Shown here one piece after another: positions 46,108 through 54,168 of a stretch of 64,000 nt of DNA (position 1 is its first letter; every line of letters begins with the position of its first letter). The position numbers and the translations under genes are program-made. The DNA lies in the NCBI GenBank assembly GCA_021044545.1, contig CP087990.1:744001-808000 (forward strand), written 5' to 3'. The notes beneath the pieces are model-generated. The model was given only the letters and a program-made list of their open reading frames with translations. It was not told the DNA's origin and searched no databases. The stretch comes from Comamonadaceae bacterium M7527. GTDB taxonomy: Bacteria > Pseudomonadota > Gammaproteobacteria > Burkholderiales > Burkholderiaceae_C.

Positions 46108-46569
46108 TTAGGCTAAGCGTGCAGGCGGTGCGCGGGCGCAGTACAGCGCAAATGACGTTTGAATGCGCCAGGCTGTGCCGCCCGCCAGTGGGTAGGCAAA
46201 CAACGCAACACATGCTGCGGCGGCAACCACAGCAGCGAGCAAGGCAAATGCACCAGCAGCCACGTCAATCAGCTGGCACGTAAAGCTGCCTTGGTCGTGG
46301 TCCAGTACGTCACCATGAGCATGAGCATGGGCATACTCGCCGTGCAAATGGTGTACCGCATGGTCAGTGGCCACCTGTTCAAAGGCCACTAACAAGGCAG
46401 GCTTGGCAGCAAACTGGGTTGCGCTAGCGGTAGCCCTTTGAGGGACATGCTGGGTTTGGTGAATCAGCCCCAGCAACTGAACCAGCACCAAACACGCCAG
46501 CGCAAGCGCACACCAGACCAAGGGGCTGCGCTTGTAGAGCTGATGCGCGTGGCGACGGTATGCGTGCAT
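46108..46569 (-). CDS. His-rich membrane protein, DUF2946-like
   Basis: The 153-residue protein has one hydrophobic segment at about 19-38, a His-rich loop (HAVHHLHGEYAHAHAHGDVL), and a C-terminal hydrophobic stretch followed by CARAPPA, an ending typical of DUF2946 proteins near metal transport genes. It is 72 bases upstream of the DUF2796 gene on the same strand and probably begins the operon. The histidines suggest zinc or copper binding. Family call is moderate. Confidence 0.75.
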   Translation of the reverse strand: MHAYRRHAHQLYKRSPLVWCALALACLVLVQLLGLIHQTQHVPQRATASATQFAAKPALLVAFEQVATDHAVHHLHGEYAHAHAHGDVLDHDQGSFTCQLIDVAAGAFALLAAVVAAAACVALFAYPLAGGTAWRIQTSFALYCARAPPARLA

Positions 46570-46589
46570 GCAAATAGTTTAGCCCACGC

Positions 46590-46754
46590 TTAAAAGGCGG
46601 GCTTGTTCTTGGCTTTGCCTTTGGGCGCTACAGACGTGGTGATGGGTGCACGCATGGGCTCTGATGACGTGCCGAGGCTCAACGCCTTGTCAGCACCCGC
46701 TGACTTCTTGGGCTTCTTGGCTTCCTTGTTGGTTTTTTGCTGACCTTTGGCCAT
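46590..46754 (-). CDS. Small lysine-rich protein
   Basis: The 54-residue ORF from ATG 46754 reads MAKGQQKTNKEAKKPKKSAG and ends AKNKPAF, preceded by a good GGAG site 8 bases upstream. It is too short to show in most gene scans. The strongly basic, low-complexity make-up suggests a nucleic-acid-associated protein. I recall similar MAKGQQK-type ORFs in related Burkholderiales but cannot verify it here. Confidence 0.6.
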   Translation of the reverse strand: MAKGQQKTNKEAKKPKKSAGADKALSLGTSSEPMRAPITTSVAPKGKAKNKPAF

Positions 46755-46871
46755 GGCGGGCTCCGAAAATTAGTGGAACGCCATTATTGCTGTGCGCGCT
46801 GCGTTTTTGATGCCGCCACCACTGCGCCACACAAATAAAACCCGTTTGCCCCACGCGGCGGCGCAATGCGG

Positions 46872-47528
46872 TTAATCGGTGTGCAAATGGCCCGTTTTCA
46901 CAAAAATGGTGCAACCCTCTTTGCTAAAAGGCTGGTGCATGCTCATGTGCGGGCCTCTTATCCAGGTGCCTTGGGGGTAGCGGCCATGCTCGTCTTCAAA
47001 CACGCCACGCACCACAAAAATCTCCTCGCCGCCAAAGTGCCTATGCGGGTTGAAATAAGTTTGCGGCGCCCAGCGCACAAGCGTTGAGCCCAGGCCTTGC
47101 GTCATCAGCGGCATCACGTGCAAGCCCTCCACCATACCCTGCAACCACTGGGCCGCGTTGGTGTGCACCACTTCGCGCTGCTGTTGGTCCGGGCCCAAGT
47201 GGCGCAGCTTGACAAACAGCTCACAGCCCTGCTCAGTACGCGGCGCATGTGACGAACCGGGCGGGTTCATGATGTAAGTGCCCTCTGGGTAGTCGCCGTA
47301 CTCGTCACTGAGCACACCGCTTAGCACCAGTATTTCTTCGCCCAAGTCATGGGTGTGGGCCTCAAACGACGCGCCAGGCGCATAGCGAACAATAGAAGTG
47401 GCCTTGGCCACCTCACCTCCTATGCGCTCAAGCATGCGCCGCTCAACACCGGCGTGCGGGCTGGCCACCCACTCCAGCGCGTGGCTGTTCAGCACCACGC
47501 GCTGTGTGTAGTCGTCGTTCAGCAGCAT
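46872..47528 (-). CDS. Double-cupin protein, ChrR-like
   Basis: The 218-residue product has two cupin domains with nearly the same motif: HTHDLGEEILVLSGVLSDEY with YPEGTYIMNPPGSSH, and HRHFGGEEIFVVRGVFEDEH with YPQGTWIRGPHMSMH. The histidines and glutamates would bind a metal. ChrR-type cupins are often anti-sigma partners, but no sigma factor gene is adjacent. An oxidoreductase or sensor role is possible. It follows the FKBP gene by 6 bases. Confidence 0.86.
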   Translation of the reverse strand: MLLNDDYTQRVVLNSHALEWVASPHAGVERRMLERIGGEVAKATSIVRYAPGASFEAHTHDLGEEILVLSGVLSDEYGDYPEGTYIMNPPGSSHAPRTEQGCELFVKLRHLGPDQQQREVVHTNAAQWLQGMVEGLHVMPLMTQGLGSTLVRWAPQTYFNPHRHFGGEEIFVVRGVFEDEHGRYPQGTWIRGPHMSMHQPFSKEGCTIFVKTGHLHTD

Positions 47529-47534
47529 GCGCTG

Positions 47535-47888
47535 TTAGCCCTGTACCGCCAACAACTCGACGTCAAACTTCAGTGTGGCGTTGGGCGGAATAACACCACC
47601 GGCACCACGCGCGCCGTAGCCCAACTCTGGCGGAATGATGAGGGTGCGCGCACCGCCCACTTGCATACCGGCCACGCCCTCATCCCAACCTTTGATCACC
47701 ATGCCAGCGCCCAGCGCAAATACAAAGGGGTCACCACGGTCTTTGCTTGAGTCAAACTTGGCGCCTTGCTCGCCGCCCTCGTAAAGCCAGCCCGTGTAGT
47801 GCACCACCACGTCTTGGCCTAATGCTGCGGTGTCGCCTGTGCCCACCGTGGTGTCTTTGTATTGCAAGCCGGTAGAAGTCGTGTTCAT
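47535..47888 (-). CDS. FKBP-type peptidyl-prolyl isomerase
   Basis: The 117-residue protein is a single FKBP domain: VVVHYTGWLYEGGEQGAKFD, GDPFVFALGAGMVIKGWDEG and RTLIIPPELGYGARGAGGVI. It has no signal peptide and is probably cytoplasmic, catalysing proline isomerisation in folding. It is 6 bases upstream of the cupin gene. Confidence 0.95.
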   Translation of the reverse strand: MNTTSTGLQYKDTTVGTGDTAALGQDVVVHYTGWLYEGGEQGAKFDSSKDRGDPFVFALGAGMVIKGWDEGVAGMQVGGARTLIIPPELGYGARGAGGVIPPNATLKFDVELLAVQG

Positions 47889-47974
47889 GGTTGTCCTTTG
47901 TCAGTCACTACATTCAATAAGCTGCAAATTATCACCCAACGCCAATAACCTGCTGGGCCAGTCACGCCTGCGGA

Positions 47975-48481
47975 TCAATCAGACTGGGCCAAATCCCGCG
48001 CGGATTGCTCAATCAGCAATTTGTCCAGCTTCGAAGCTGGCAAATTCACCAACAAATCCATGCGTCTCTTGATGGCATGCAGCGTTTGTTTGAAAGCCTC
48101 TGCCTTTGCCTCATCCGAGCCCTGCACCTCAGACGGATCTGCATAGCCCCAATGTGCAGTAGCAGGCTGGCCTGGCCAAAACGGGCAAACCTCACCGGCG
48201 GCGTTGTCGCACACCGTAATCACCAAGTCCATGACAGGCGCACCTGCCTGCGCAAACACGTCCCAGCTTTTGCTGGCCAAACCGTCCACCGACATACCAG
48301 CCTTGCGCAAAGCCTCCAAGGCCATGGGATTGGGCTGCTGGTTGGCACGTGGGCTGCTGCCCGCAGAAAACGCTTTAAACCGCCCCGTCCCCATGCTGTT
48401 CAAACAGGCTTCCGCCAATATGCTGCGTGCGGAATTGTGCGTGCATAAAAACAAAACGTTGATGGGCTTGCTCTCGTTCAC
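47975..48481 (-). CDS. arsC: Arsenate reductase, thioredoxin-linked ArsC
   Basis: The start is GTG 48481, since AGGAG lies 6 bases before it and the nearby ATG is followed at once by a stop. The 168-residue product has the low-molecular-weight phosphatase loop FLCTHNSARSILAEA (C-x5-R) and the further cysteines in VITVCDNAAGEVCPFWPG that relay the disulfide. It reduces arsenate to arsenite. It is divergent from arsH across a shared operator-like repeat. Confidence 0.92.
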   Translation of the reverse strand: MNESKPINVLFLCTHNSARSILAEACLNSMGTGRFKAFSAGSSPRANQQPNPMALEALRKAGMSVDGLASKSWDVFAQAGAPVMDLVITVCDNAAGEVCPFWPGQPATAHWGYADPSEVQGSDEAKAEAFKQTLHAIKRRMDLLVNLPASKLDKLLIEQSARDLAQSD

Positions 48482-48560
48482 ATTGATCTCCTGGGGAAAA
48501 ATGACGTTTAAAAAATATGAAACATGTCCGGCCACACGCAAGACGGCAACCGGTTAATTT

Positions 48561-48590
48561 CAATAATACAATGAATATCGAATTATTGAT
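48561..48590. promoter_or_regulatory. ArsR/SmtB-type operator candidate between arsC and arsH
   Basis: A perfect 8-bp inverted repeat TCAATAAT-N14-ATTATTGA lies in the AT-rich gap between the divergent genes. Its make-up resembles ArsR-family boxes (ATCAA...TTGAT). It could control both genes. Confidence 0.55.
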
Positions 48591-48614
48591 CACACACCCA
48601 AGAAAAAACAAACC

Positions 48615-49319
48615 ATGACCGACCTACCCCAGCTTGTGGCGCAGTGCTTTGACATACCCACACCAGACAAACTCGCCAGCCCTGGCAACGTCCACCATGC
48701 GCCGCGCATTTTGCTCATGTACGGCTCGCTGCGCGAGCGCTCTTTCAGCAAATTGCTAACCTACGAGGCGGCGCGCTTGCTAGAAGCCATGGGTGCGCAA
48801 ACAAAGGTGTTTGACCCCACTGGCTTGCCACAACCAGACGGTGCGCCAGACACCCACCCCAAAGTCCAAGAGCTGCGATCACTGGCCACGTGGTGTGAAG
48901 GCATGGTGTGGTGCTCACCCGAGCGTCACGGCGCCATGACTGGCATCATGAAAAGCCAGATTGACTGGATACCGCTGTCTGTTGGCGCCGTGCGCCCCAC
49001 TCAAGGCAAAACACTGGCGGTAATGCAAGTCAGCGGCGGCTCACAGTCGTTTAACGCCGTCAACCAGTTGCGCATATTGGGCCGCTGGATGCGCATGATC
49101 ACCATCCCCAACCAAAGCTCTGTGGCTAAGGCGTTTTTGGAGTTTGACGACAACAACCGCATGAAGCCGTCCAGCTACTTTGACCGCGTGGTAGATGTTA
49201 TGGAAGAGCTGATGAAGTTCACCCTGCTCACCCGCCATGCGTCGCCCTACCTGGTAGACCGCTACAGCGAGCGCAAAGAGACCGCGGCTGAATTATCGGC
49301 ACGCGTTAACAAAGCCTAA
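48615..49319 (+). CDS. arsH: Arsenical resistance NADPH-flavoprotein ArsH
   Basis: The 234-residue product has the flavodoxin-like FMN site [20 protein letters not shown] and the segments [20 protein letters not shown] and [20 protein letters not shown], all characteristic of ArsH. It oxidises trivalent organoarsenicals or acts as an NADPH-quinone reductase. Divergent from arsC. No arsenite exporter or arsR is in the window. Confidence 0.95.
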   Translation: MTDLPQLVAQCFDIPTPDKLASPGNVHHAPRILLMYGSLRERSFSKLLTYEAARLLEAMGAQTKVFDPTGLPQPDGAPDTHPKVQELRSLATWCEGMVWCSPERHGAMTGIMKSQIDWIPLSVGAVRPTQGKTLAVMQVSGGSQSFNAVNQLRILGRWMRMITIPNQSSVAKAFLEFDDNNRMKPSSYFDRVVDVMEELMKFTLLTRHASPYLVDRYSERKETAAELSARVNKA

Positions 49320-49379
49320 GCTGCGTTGCCGCACAGCAGCCCACGGTGCAAAAACCATGGCCTGCTCAGAAACACGCCT

Positions 49380-49976
49380 CTACTGACCGTGTTGGTGTGA
49401 GTGGTCATTGCCCAAGCGCTCATGCACGGCGCGCATGCCTCTTGCGGCCATATCGCTCACCTCTGCCGCATGCGTTTGCAGCAGCTTGACAACCGCGTCA
49501 TCTGCTGAAGTTTGGGTAACAGCAATGCCCGTGGGCGTCATGGCAATTGTGGTTTCAATAGCGTCGGCATACTCAAACAAGGCGGTCAGTGTAGGGCTTT
49601 GTATGCGCACTTCCGGATCACGCTTGGTCTGCAGGCGCGCCAACATCTGCACCACGTGATTAACCAGCGGCGTACGCAGGCTGTCGTCGTCGGTCTCGGT
49701 GACCGTGCGTATGCCGTTTGGCAAATGCTCCACCGTTCGACGCAAAGATTGGTGGCGCTGGAACATGGCGGCCATATCAGCCACTTCCCCCGCTGTGGTG
49801 TCTTTGCCATGCAAACCCGGCATGTTCACCTCATCGTGCATGGCCGCACCACCGGCGTGGCCCTCACCACCCATGTGGTGTTGGCCATGCATGTGCTGGT
49901 ATTTCATTTGACTCCACGCAAAAGCCGCAGCAACAAAAGCGCCCACAACCACAACCACCCATAACAACCGCCGCAT
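49380..49976 (-). CDS. Hypothetical His/Met-rich membrane-anchored protein
   Basis: ATG 49976 (MRRLLWVVVVVGAFVAAAFA) gives 198 residues with an N-terminal membrane segment, then a His/Met/Gly-rich stretch (MKYQHMHGQHHMGGEGHAGG) typical of periplasmic metal-binding loops, and a mostly helical C-terminal part ending HSHQHGQ. Family unknown. The alternating Met/His points to copper or silver. It faces arsH convergently. The 211 bases between it and the next gene hold nothing I recognise. Confidence 0.7.
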   Translation of the reverse strand: MRRLLWVVVVVGAFVAAAFAWSQMKYQHMHGQHHMGGEGHAGGAAMHDEVNMPGLHGKDTTAGEVADMAAMFQRHQSLRRTVEHLPNGIRTVTETDDDSLRTPLVNHVVQMLARLQTKRDPEVRIQSPTLTALFEYADAIETTIAMTPTGIAVTQTSADDAVVKLLQTHAAEVSDMAARGMRAVHERLGNDHSHQHGQ

Positions 49977-50187
49977 ACACGCACTCCCACCATACAAACA
50001 ACGCACAACGCACACCACTCAAAACTGCACAGTGCGCCCACCGGCAATGACCTTGGCGTTAACGCAGCACAACAGCACCAGTGTATGCGCCAACAACCCC
50101 GCTCTTGAGGCAACAACCACTGTGACAGCACTTTTTTAAGCGCTGGGCGACAATCAGCCCCCTGTCAACCACGCTTTGGAGAACCGC

Positions 50188-51306
50188 TTGTCTAACCCAG
50201 CCACCGCCGCGCTATTCACCCCGTTCACCATTGGCGACACGCCACTGCAGCACCGTATTGTGATGGCGCCACTCACCCGCATGCGCGCCAGCCGCCCCGG
50301 CAATGAGGCCAACGCGCTCAATGCGCTGTACTACACGCAGCGCGCCAGTGAAGGCGGACTCATCATTGCAGAAGCCTCGCAGGTCATGCCTGAGGGGCAA
50401 GGCATGCCCGCCACACCCGGCATACACACAGACGCGCAGCAGGCGGGTTGGCAGCTGGTAACAGACGGCGTGCACGCGCGCGGTGGGCGTATCTTTTTGC
50501 AGTTGTGGCATGTGGGGCGTATTTCTCACTCGTCACACCAGCCGGGTGCACAGGCACCGGTTGCGCCCTCAGCCATCGCCGCCCAGGGCAACGCCTTGAC
50601 CGCAGACTTCACACCCGCACCCTTTGAAGTGCCACGCGCACTCACTCTTGACGACATTGCGCAAGTCAAGCTGGCCTATGTAGCCGCTGCCAGGCGGGCC
50701 ATGGCCGCAGGCTTTGATGGCGTGGAAATTCACAGCGCCAACGGCTACTTGCTAGAGCAGTTCATGATTGAGCGCAGCAACCAACGCCAGGACCGCTACG
50801 GCGGCAGCTTGGCCAACCGCATACGTCTGCCACTGGAAATTGCCGAGTTGCTCGCCGCCGAGTTGGGCCCAAACAAGGTGGGCATTCGCCTATCGCCATT
50901 TGGCGTAGCCAATGACTCTGGTGAAACCCAGCCACTGGCTCTGTACCAAACCATCACCACCGAACTGAACAAGCTCAAACTGGCCTACTTGCACCTGATT
51001 GAGCCACGCGCCTCTGGTGCTGGCCAGCGCGACGTTGACCACCAAAACATGCCCTCGGGCTGCGCCACCTTGCGCCCCTTGTGGGACCAGGCGCTGATCA
51101 CCGCAGGCAACTTCACGCCGGACAGCGCAGCGCAAACCGTGGCCAAAGGTGACGCCGACGCCATCGCCTTTGGCCGCTTCTTCATCTCCAACCCCGACTT
51201 GCCCCGCCGCATACAACGCGGCCAAGCGCTCACGCCCTACAACAGGCCAACGTTTTATGGCGGCGACAGCAACGGGTACACCAACTACCACGCGTTCACT
51301 GGCTGA
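50188..51306 (+). CDS. NADH:flavin oxidoreductase, Old Yellow Enzyme family alkene reductase
   Basis: I take TTG 50188 (MSNPATAALFTPF) because GGAGAA lies 8 bases upstream; TTG 50176 is an in-frame alternative. The 372-residue product is an FMN barrel with VMAPLTRMRA, LWHVGRISHSSH, DGVEIHSANGYLLEQF (catalytic His-Asn pair) and DRYGGSLANRIRL. NemA-type members reduce electrophilic alkenes, nitrate esters and nitroaromatics using NAD(P)H. It stands alone. Confidence 0.93.
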   Translation: MSNPATAALFTPFTIGDTPLQHRIVMAPLTRMRASRPGNEANALNALYYTQRASEGGLIIAEASQVMPEGQGMPATPGIHTDAQQAGWQLVTDGVHARGGRIFLQLWHVGRISHSSHQPGAQAPVAPSAIAAQGNALTADFTPAPFEVPRALTLDDIAQVKLAYVAAARRAMAAGFDGVEIHSANGYLLEQFMIERSNQRQDRYGGSLANRIRLPLEIAELLAAELGPNKVGIRLSPFGVANDSGETQPLALYQTITTELNKLKLAYLHLIEPRASGAGQRDVDHQNMPSGCATLRPLWDQALITAGNFTPDSAAQTVAKGDADAIAFGRFFISNPDLPRRIQRGQALTPYNRPTFYGGDSNGYTNYHAFTG

Positions 51307-51339
51307 GCTTGCACCGCCAGCGCCGGGTAGCCTGCGGGC

Positions 51340-52016
51340 TCACACAAGCGACACCCAACCTGTCAAACCCGCCACCCAAAACGCCACTGTGGCCAGCACC
51401 ATCAGCGTCGCCACCCAAAAGGCGTTGCGCTTGATCAGGTCTGGGCCGTTACCAGCCACCCGCCCGTGCCACATGCGCATGGGCCAGGCAGCGCCTCGGT
51501 ACAAGGCAAGCACCAACACGCCGCCCAGGTGCACACACAGCGCAACCACACAGACTGTCGAGAATAATTCGTGCACCTCGGACAGCCCATCCTCCAGCCC
51601 GCCCATTCCCCAGTCAAGGCCCATGGCATAGCCACTGATGGACGTAGCAAGCAAGGCAATCAACAGCAACACAACAGACAAGTTGACCAAGTGCTGAGCG
51701 ACCTTCTCCAGGCTACCCCCTGCGTGGGCGCCTTCAGCAAACTGATCGCCGCCCCTTTCAGCGCCGTTGCACTGGCGTATGCGCGAGAAGTCCACACACC
51801 AGGCTTTTCGCTACGCTCCGCAAATAGGCCCCACAGCAGCCGCATCGCCACCACGCCCAACACCGTGTAGCCCATCACCACATGCTCGGTCTGCCAAAAG
51901 TCAGAGTCACCGGTCAGATAAGCCACAGCAAAAGCCACCGCCAATAGCGTATGGCTGGCCCGCACGGGCGCACTGACAACACGCCTTTGCTTAGGCTTTG
52001 AAGATACATCAGTCAT
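51340..52016 (-). CDS. Cytochrome b561-type membrane protein, frameshifted
   Basis: ATG 52016 (MTDVSSKPKQRRVVSAPVRA, good GGAGGG site) starts the N-terminal half with heme-ligand region SHTLLAVAFAVAYLTGD and EHVVMGYTVLGVVAMRLLW. The frame breaks at the C5 run 51716-51720; one added base gives LLKAPTQGGSLEKVAQHL and continues through SVVLLLIALLATSISGYAMG and VHELFSTVCVVALCVHLGG. The joined product is about 225 residues with four membrane segments. It overlaps the diheme cytochrome gene by 8 bases and probably carries electrons from quinol to the cytochromes c. Confidence 0.85.
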
Positions 52017-52554
52017 GATCACCCTCCCCGCGCCACCAGCTGTTGCGCCCCACACCCACTGGCAGGCGCACATTGTCGTCGTCAAAGCCATAACGGTCCG
52101 CACCTTGATGGCAGGCCATGCAGTTGCTGGCACCGCCCACACTGGGGTGGGCCCAGTCTTGCTGCGTAAATTGGCGATGTTCGTGCACAAACCACTCACT
52201 GGTGGTGATGCGATCCTCAGGCGGGTTTTGCATATCGCGGCGGCGGCTGGCGTTGGCCTCTAACCACATGCTGAGCTTGCGCACCGTATCGGCATCCAGC
52301 GAGGCATCGCTGCCATAGTGCTTGTCCAAGCCGCCCATGATGCGGCCCCATGCCGGCGCACCCAGCAAACCAGGTGGGTAGGCCATATGGCAGGCCGCAC
52401 ACTCATTGGCGTACTCCTTGGGCATGGGCACGTTGCGCACATCCGGGCCAGACCAGGCAGGCGCGCTGACCACAGTGGCGCAGGCCACCACACTGGCAAC
52501 AGCCAAAGGGCGCAATCGGCGTGTCGCCTCTCGCATACAAGTTGGTAAATGCAT
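52009..52554 (-). CDS. Diheme cytochrome c (DHC-like)
   Basis: The 181-residue product has a signal peptide ending around PAWS and two heme-binding motifs, CAACH at about residue 52 and CMACH near residue 148, with VPMPKEYANECAACHMAYPP at the first. This is the DHC family, which passes electrons to the SHP oxygen- and NO-binding cytochrome in Rhodobacter and Shewanella relatives. It lies between SHP and cytochrome b in the known order. Confidence 0.9.
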   Translation of the reverse strand: MHLPTCMREATRRLRPLAVASVVACATVVSAPAWSGPDVRNVPMPKEYANECAACHMAYPPGLLGAPAWGRIMGGLDKHYGSDASLDADTVRKLSMWLEANASRRRDMQNPPEDRITTSEWFVHEHRQFTQQDWAHPSVGGASNCMACHQGADRYGFDDDNVRLPVGVGRNSWWRGEGDHD

Positions 52555-52579
52555 CGCAGTTCTCCTTTAAAAAATACAG

Positions 52580-52978
52580 TTATTCGACGGACAGCAAATA
52601 GGCGATGACGTCGGCTTTTTCCTGAGCGCTGCACTCGCGCCCCACCACGTCGTTGCAGTTGCGGCGAAACCATTTATCGGCTTTGCTCTGCTGCGTGAGC
52701 GAACGGTCATTGAAGGCAGGCGCCAACGGCCTGAGCGTCTTTTTGGTTTTGATGTGCTCACCCGCACGGTTGGGCGGCGCGTTATGGCAGGTGGCGCACG
52801 ACCAGTCGTGTAGACGCTTGGTCGTAAAAAACACCTCGCCTCGCACCGCACTGGCGGATGCACCCGCTTGCGTTTCCCAGCGCTGCAGCTGCTGTTGCGG
52901 CGTGGTGTCGCCCGCAGCGCTACAAAGGCTCACACCAGACAAGGCCAGCGCCATCACCTTCTGTTTGATTGAATACAT
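52580..52978 (-). CDS. DUF1924/SHP-type monoheme cytochrome c
   Basis: The 132-residue product has a signal peptide and one heme motif, CATCH, at about residues 61-65, followed by NAPPNRAGEHIKTKKTLRPL and later FRRNCNDVVGRECSAQEKAD. The last pair of cysteines probably forms a disulfide. This is the sphaeroides heme protein (SHP) family, which binds oxygen or NO at a labile axial site. It begins the three-gene redox unit. Confidence 0.9.
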   Translation of the reverse strand: MYSIKQKVMALALSGVSLCSAAGDTTPQQQLQRWETQAGASASAVRGEVFFTTKRLHDWSCATCHNAPPNRAGEHIKTKKTLRPLAPAFNDRSLTQQSKADKWFRRNCNDVVGRECSAQEKADVIAYLLSVE

Positions 52979-53144
52979 GCTCTTACACTCCCTTTATTGG
53001 GCAGGCCAAGGCCTGCGTTATTGCGCGCCGGCAGCCCACAACAGTGCCGCATGCCAACGTGGGCCAATACTGCCTGCAAGACACTGAACGCAACTTGAAC
53101 AAGGCATTCATCTACCGTTCAGACAGCGTGGCGATAATAGGGCG

Positions 53145-53474
53145 ATGTCCCGCTTTTGCAACGTGTCACCCGCATGGAAACTGTGCTTAGCCTTGGTCTT
53201 GGGCGCATGCCTTGGCTTACCCGCACTTGCTGACGATGACGACGACCACTACCAAGCAAGAGCCGCGTTATTGGCTGGCGACATTCACCCCTTGAGTGAC
53301 GTACTCAACATGGTCGCGCAGCGATACCCAGGGCGCGTGATTAAAGTTGAACTGGAGCGTGAGCACGCGCAATGGGTTTACGAAATCAAAATGGTCAGCC
53401 CAAGAGGCGCGCTGATCAAACTCGAAGTCAACGCAACTGATTTGAGCGTACGGTCCAAAGGCAAACGACCATGA
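53145..53474 (+). CDS. PepSY domain exported protein
   Basis: The 109-residue product has a signal peptide (CLALVLGACLGLPALA) followed by an Asp-rich DDDDDHYQARAALLAGDI and a PepSY fold (LSDVLNMVAQRYPGRVIKVE, WVYEIKMVSPRGALIKLEVN). PepSY proteins next to two-component systems are usually periplasmic inputs or inhibitors. Its stop overlaps the response regulator ATG by 4 bases, and it is divergent from the SHP unit. Confidence 0.88.
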   Translation: MSRFCNVSPAWKLCLALVLGACLGLPALADDDDDHYQARAALLAGDIHPLSDVLNMVAQRYPGRVIKVELEREHAQWVYEIKMVSPRGALIKLEVNATDLSVRSKGKRP

Positions 53475-54160
53475 AATTGCTACTAGCCGAAGATGACACC
53501 TACTTGCGCCAAGGCCTGAGCCAAACCCTGGTGAAGGCAGGCTTTACCGTAGACGCCGTCGACAATGGTGTAGACGCCCACCACCAAGGGCTGCACGCAC
53601 ACTACCAAGCTGCAATCGTGGACCTGGGCTTGCCCCAGCTTGATGGCTTGAGCGTGCTCAAGCAATGGCGCTCAGCGGGCATACATTTGCCCGTGCTGCT
53701 GCTCACAGCCCGTGACCACTGGAGCGAAAAAGTAGCCGGCATTGACGCCGGCGCCGACGACTACCTCACCAAACCCTTTCACAGCGAAGAACTGGTGGCT
53801 CGCTTACACGCGCTGATTAGGCGCAGCCAAGGCATTGCTACGCCAACGCTAAGCTGCGGCGACACACAACTAGACCCCCGCACAGGAAGCGTTCAACATG
53901 CAGGCGCAAGCATTAACCTGACAGCGCAAGAGTTCAAACTGCTGCACCACCTCATGCTGCACGCCAACCAGATGGTCACGCGTGCCGAGCTGGTCGAGCA
54001 CTTGTATGCCTATGACTTTGACCGCGACTCCAACACCATTGAAGTGTTCGTCGCGCGACTCAGAAAAAAGCTAAAACACCACAACATTGAAACCGTCAGA
54101 GGCATGGGCTACCGCATGACCTGCCCTGCCACTGCAACCACCTGCGAGGGCACACCCTGA
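53471..54160 (+). CDS. OmpR-family response regulator (QseB/PmrA-like)
   Basis: The 229-residue product has a receiver domain (MKLLLAEDDTYLRQGLSQTL; phosphoacceptor Asp in AAIVDLGLPQLDG; switch LLTARDHWSEKVAG; Lys in DYLTKPFH) and a C-terminal winged helix (QEFKLLHHLMLHANQMVTRA, VEVFVARLRKKL-like). It overlaps the PepSY gene and is 8 bases before its kinase. It probably regulates the divergent SHP/DHC genes, which is inference. Confidence 0.95.
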   Translation: MKLLLAEDDTYLRQGLSQTLVKAGFTVDAVDNGVDAHHQGLHAHYQAAIVDLGLPQLDGLSVLKQWRSAGIHLPVLLLTARDHWSEKVAGIDAGADDYLTKPFHSEELVARLHALIRRSQGIATPTLSCGDTQLDPRTGSVQHAGASINLTAQEFKLLHHLMLHANQMVTRAELVEHLYAYDFDRDSNTIEVFVARLRKKLKHHNIETVRGMGYRMTCPATATTCEGTP

Positions 54161-54168
54161 ACCACCCC

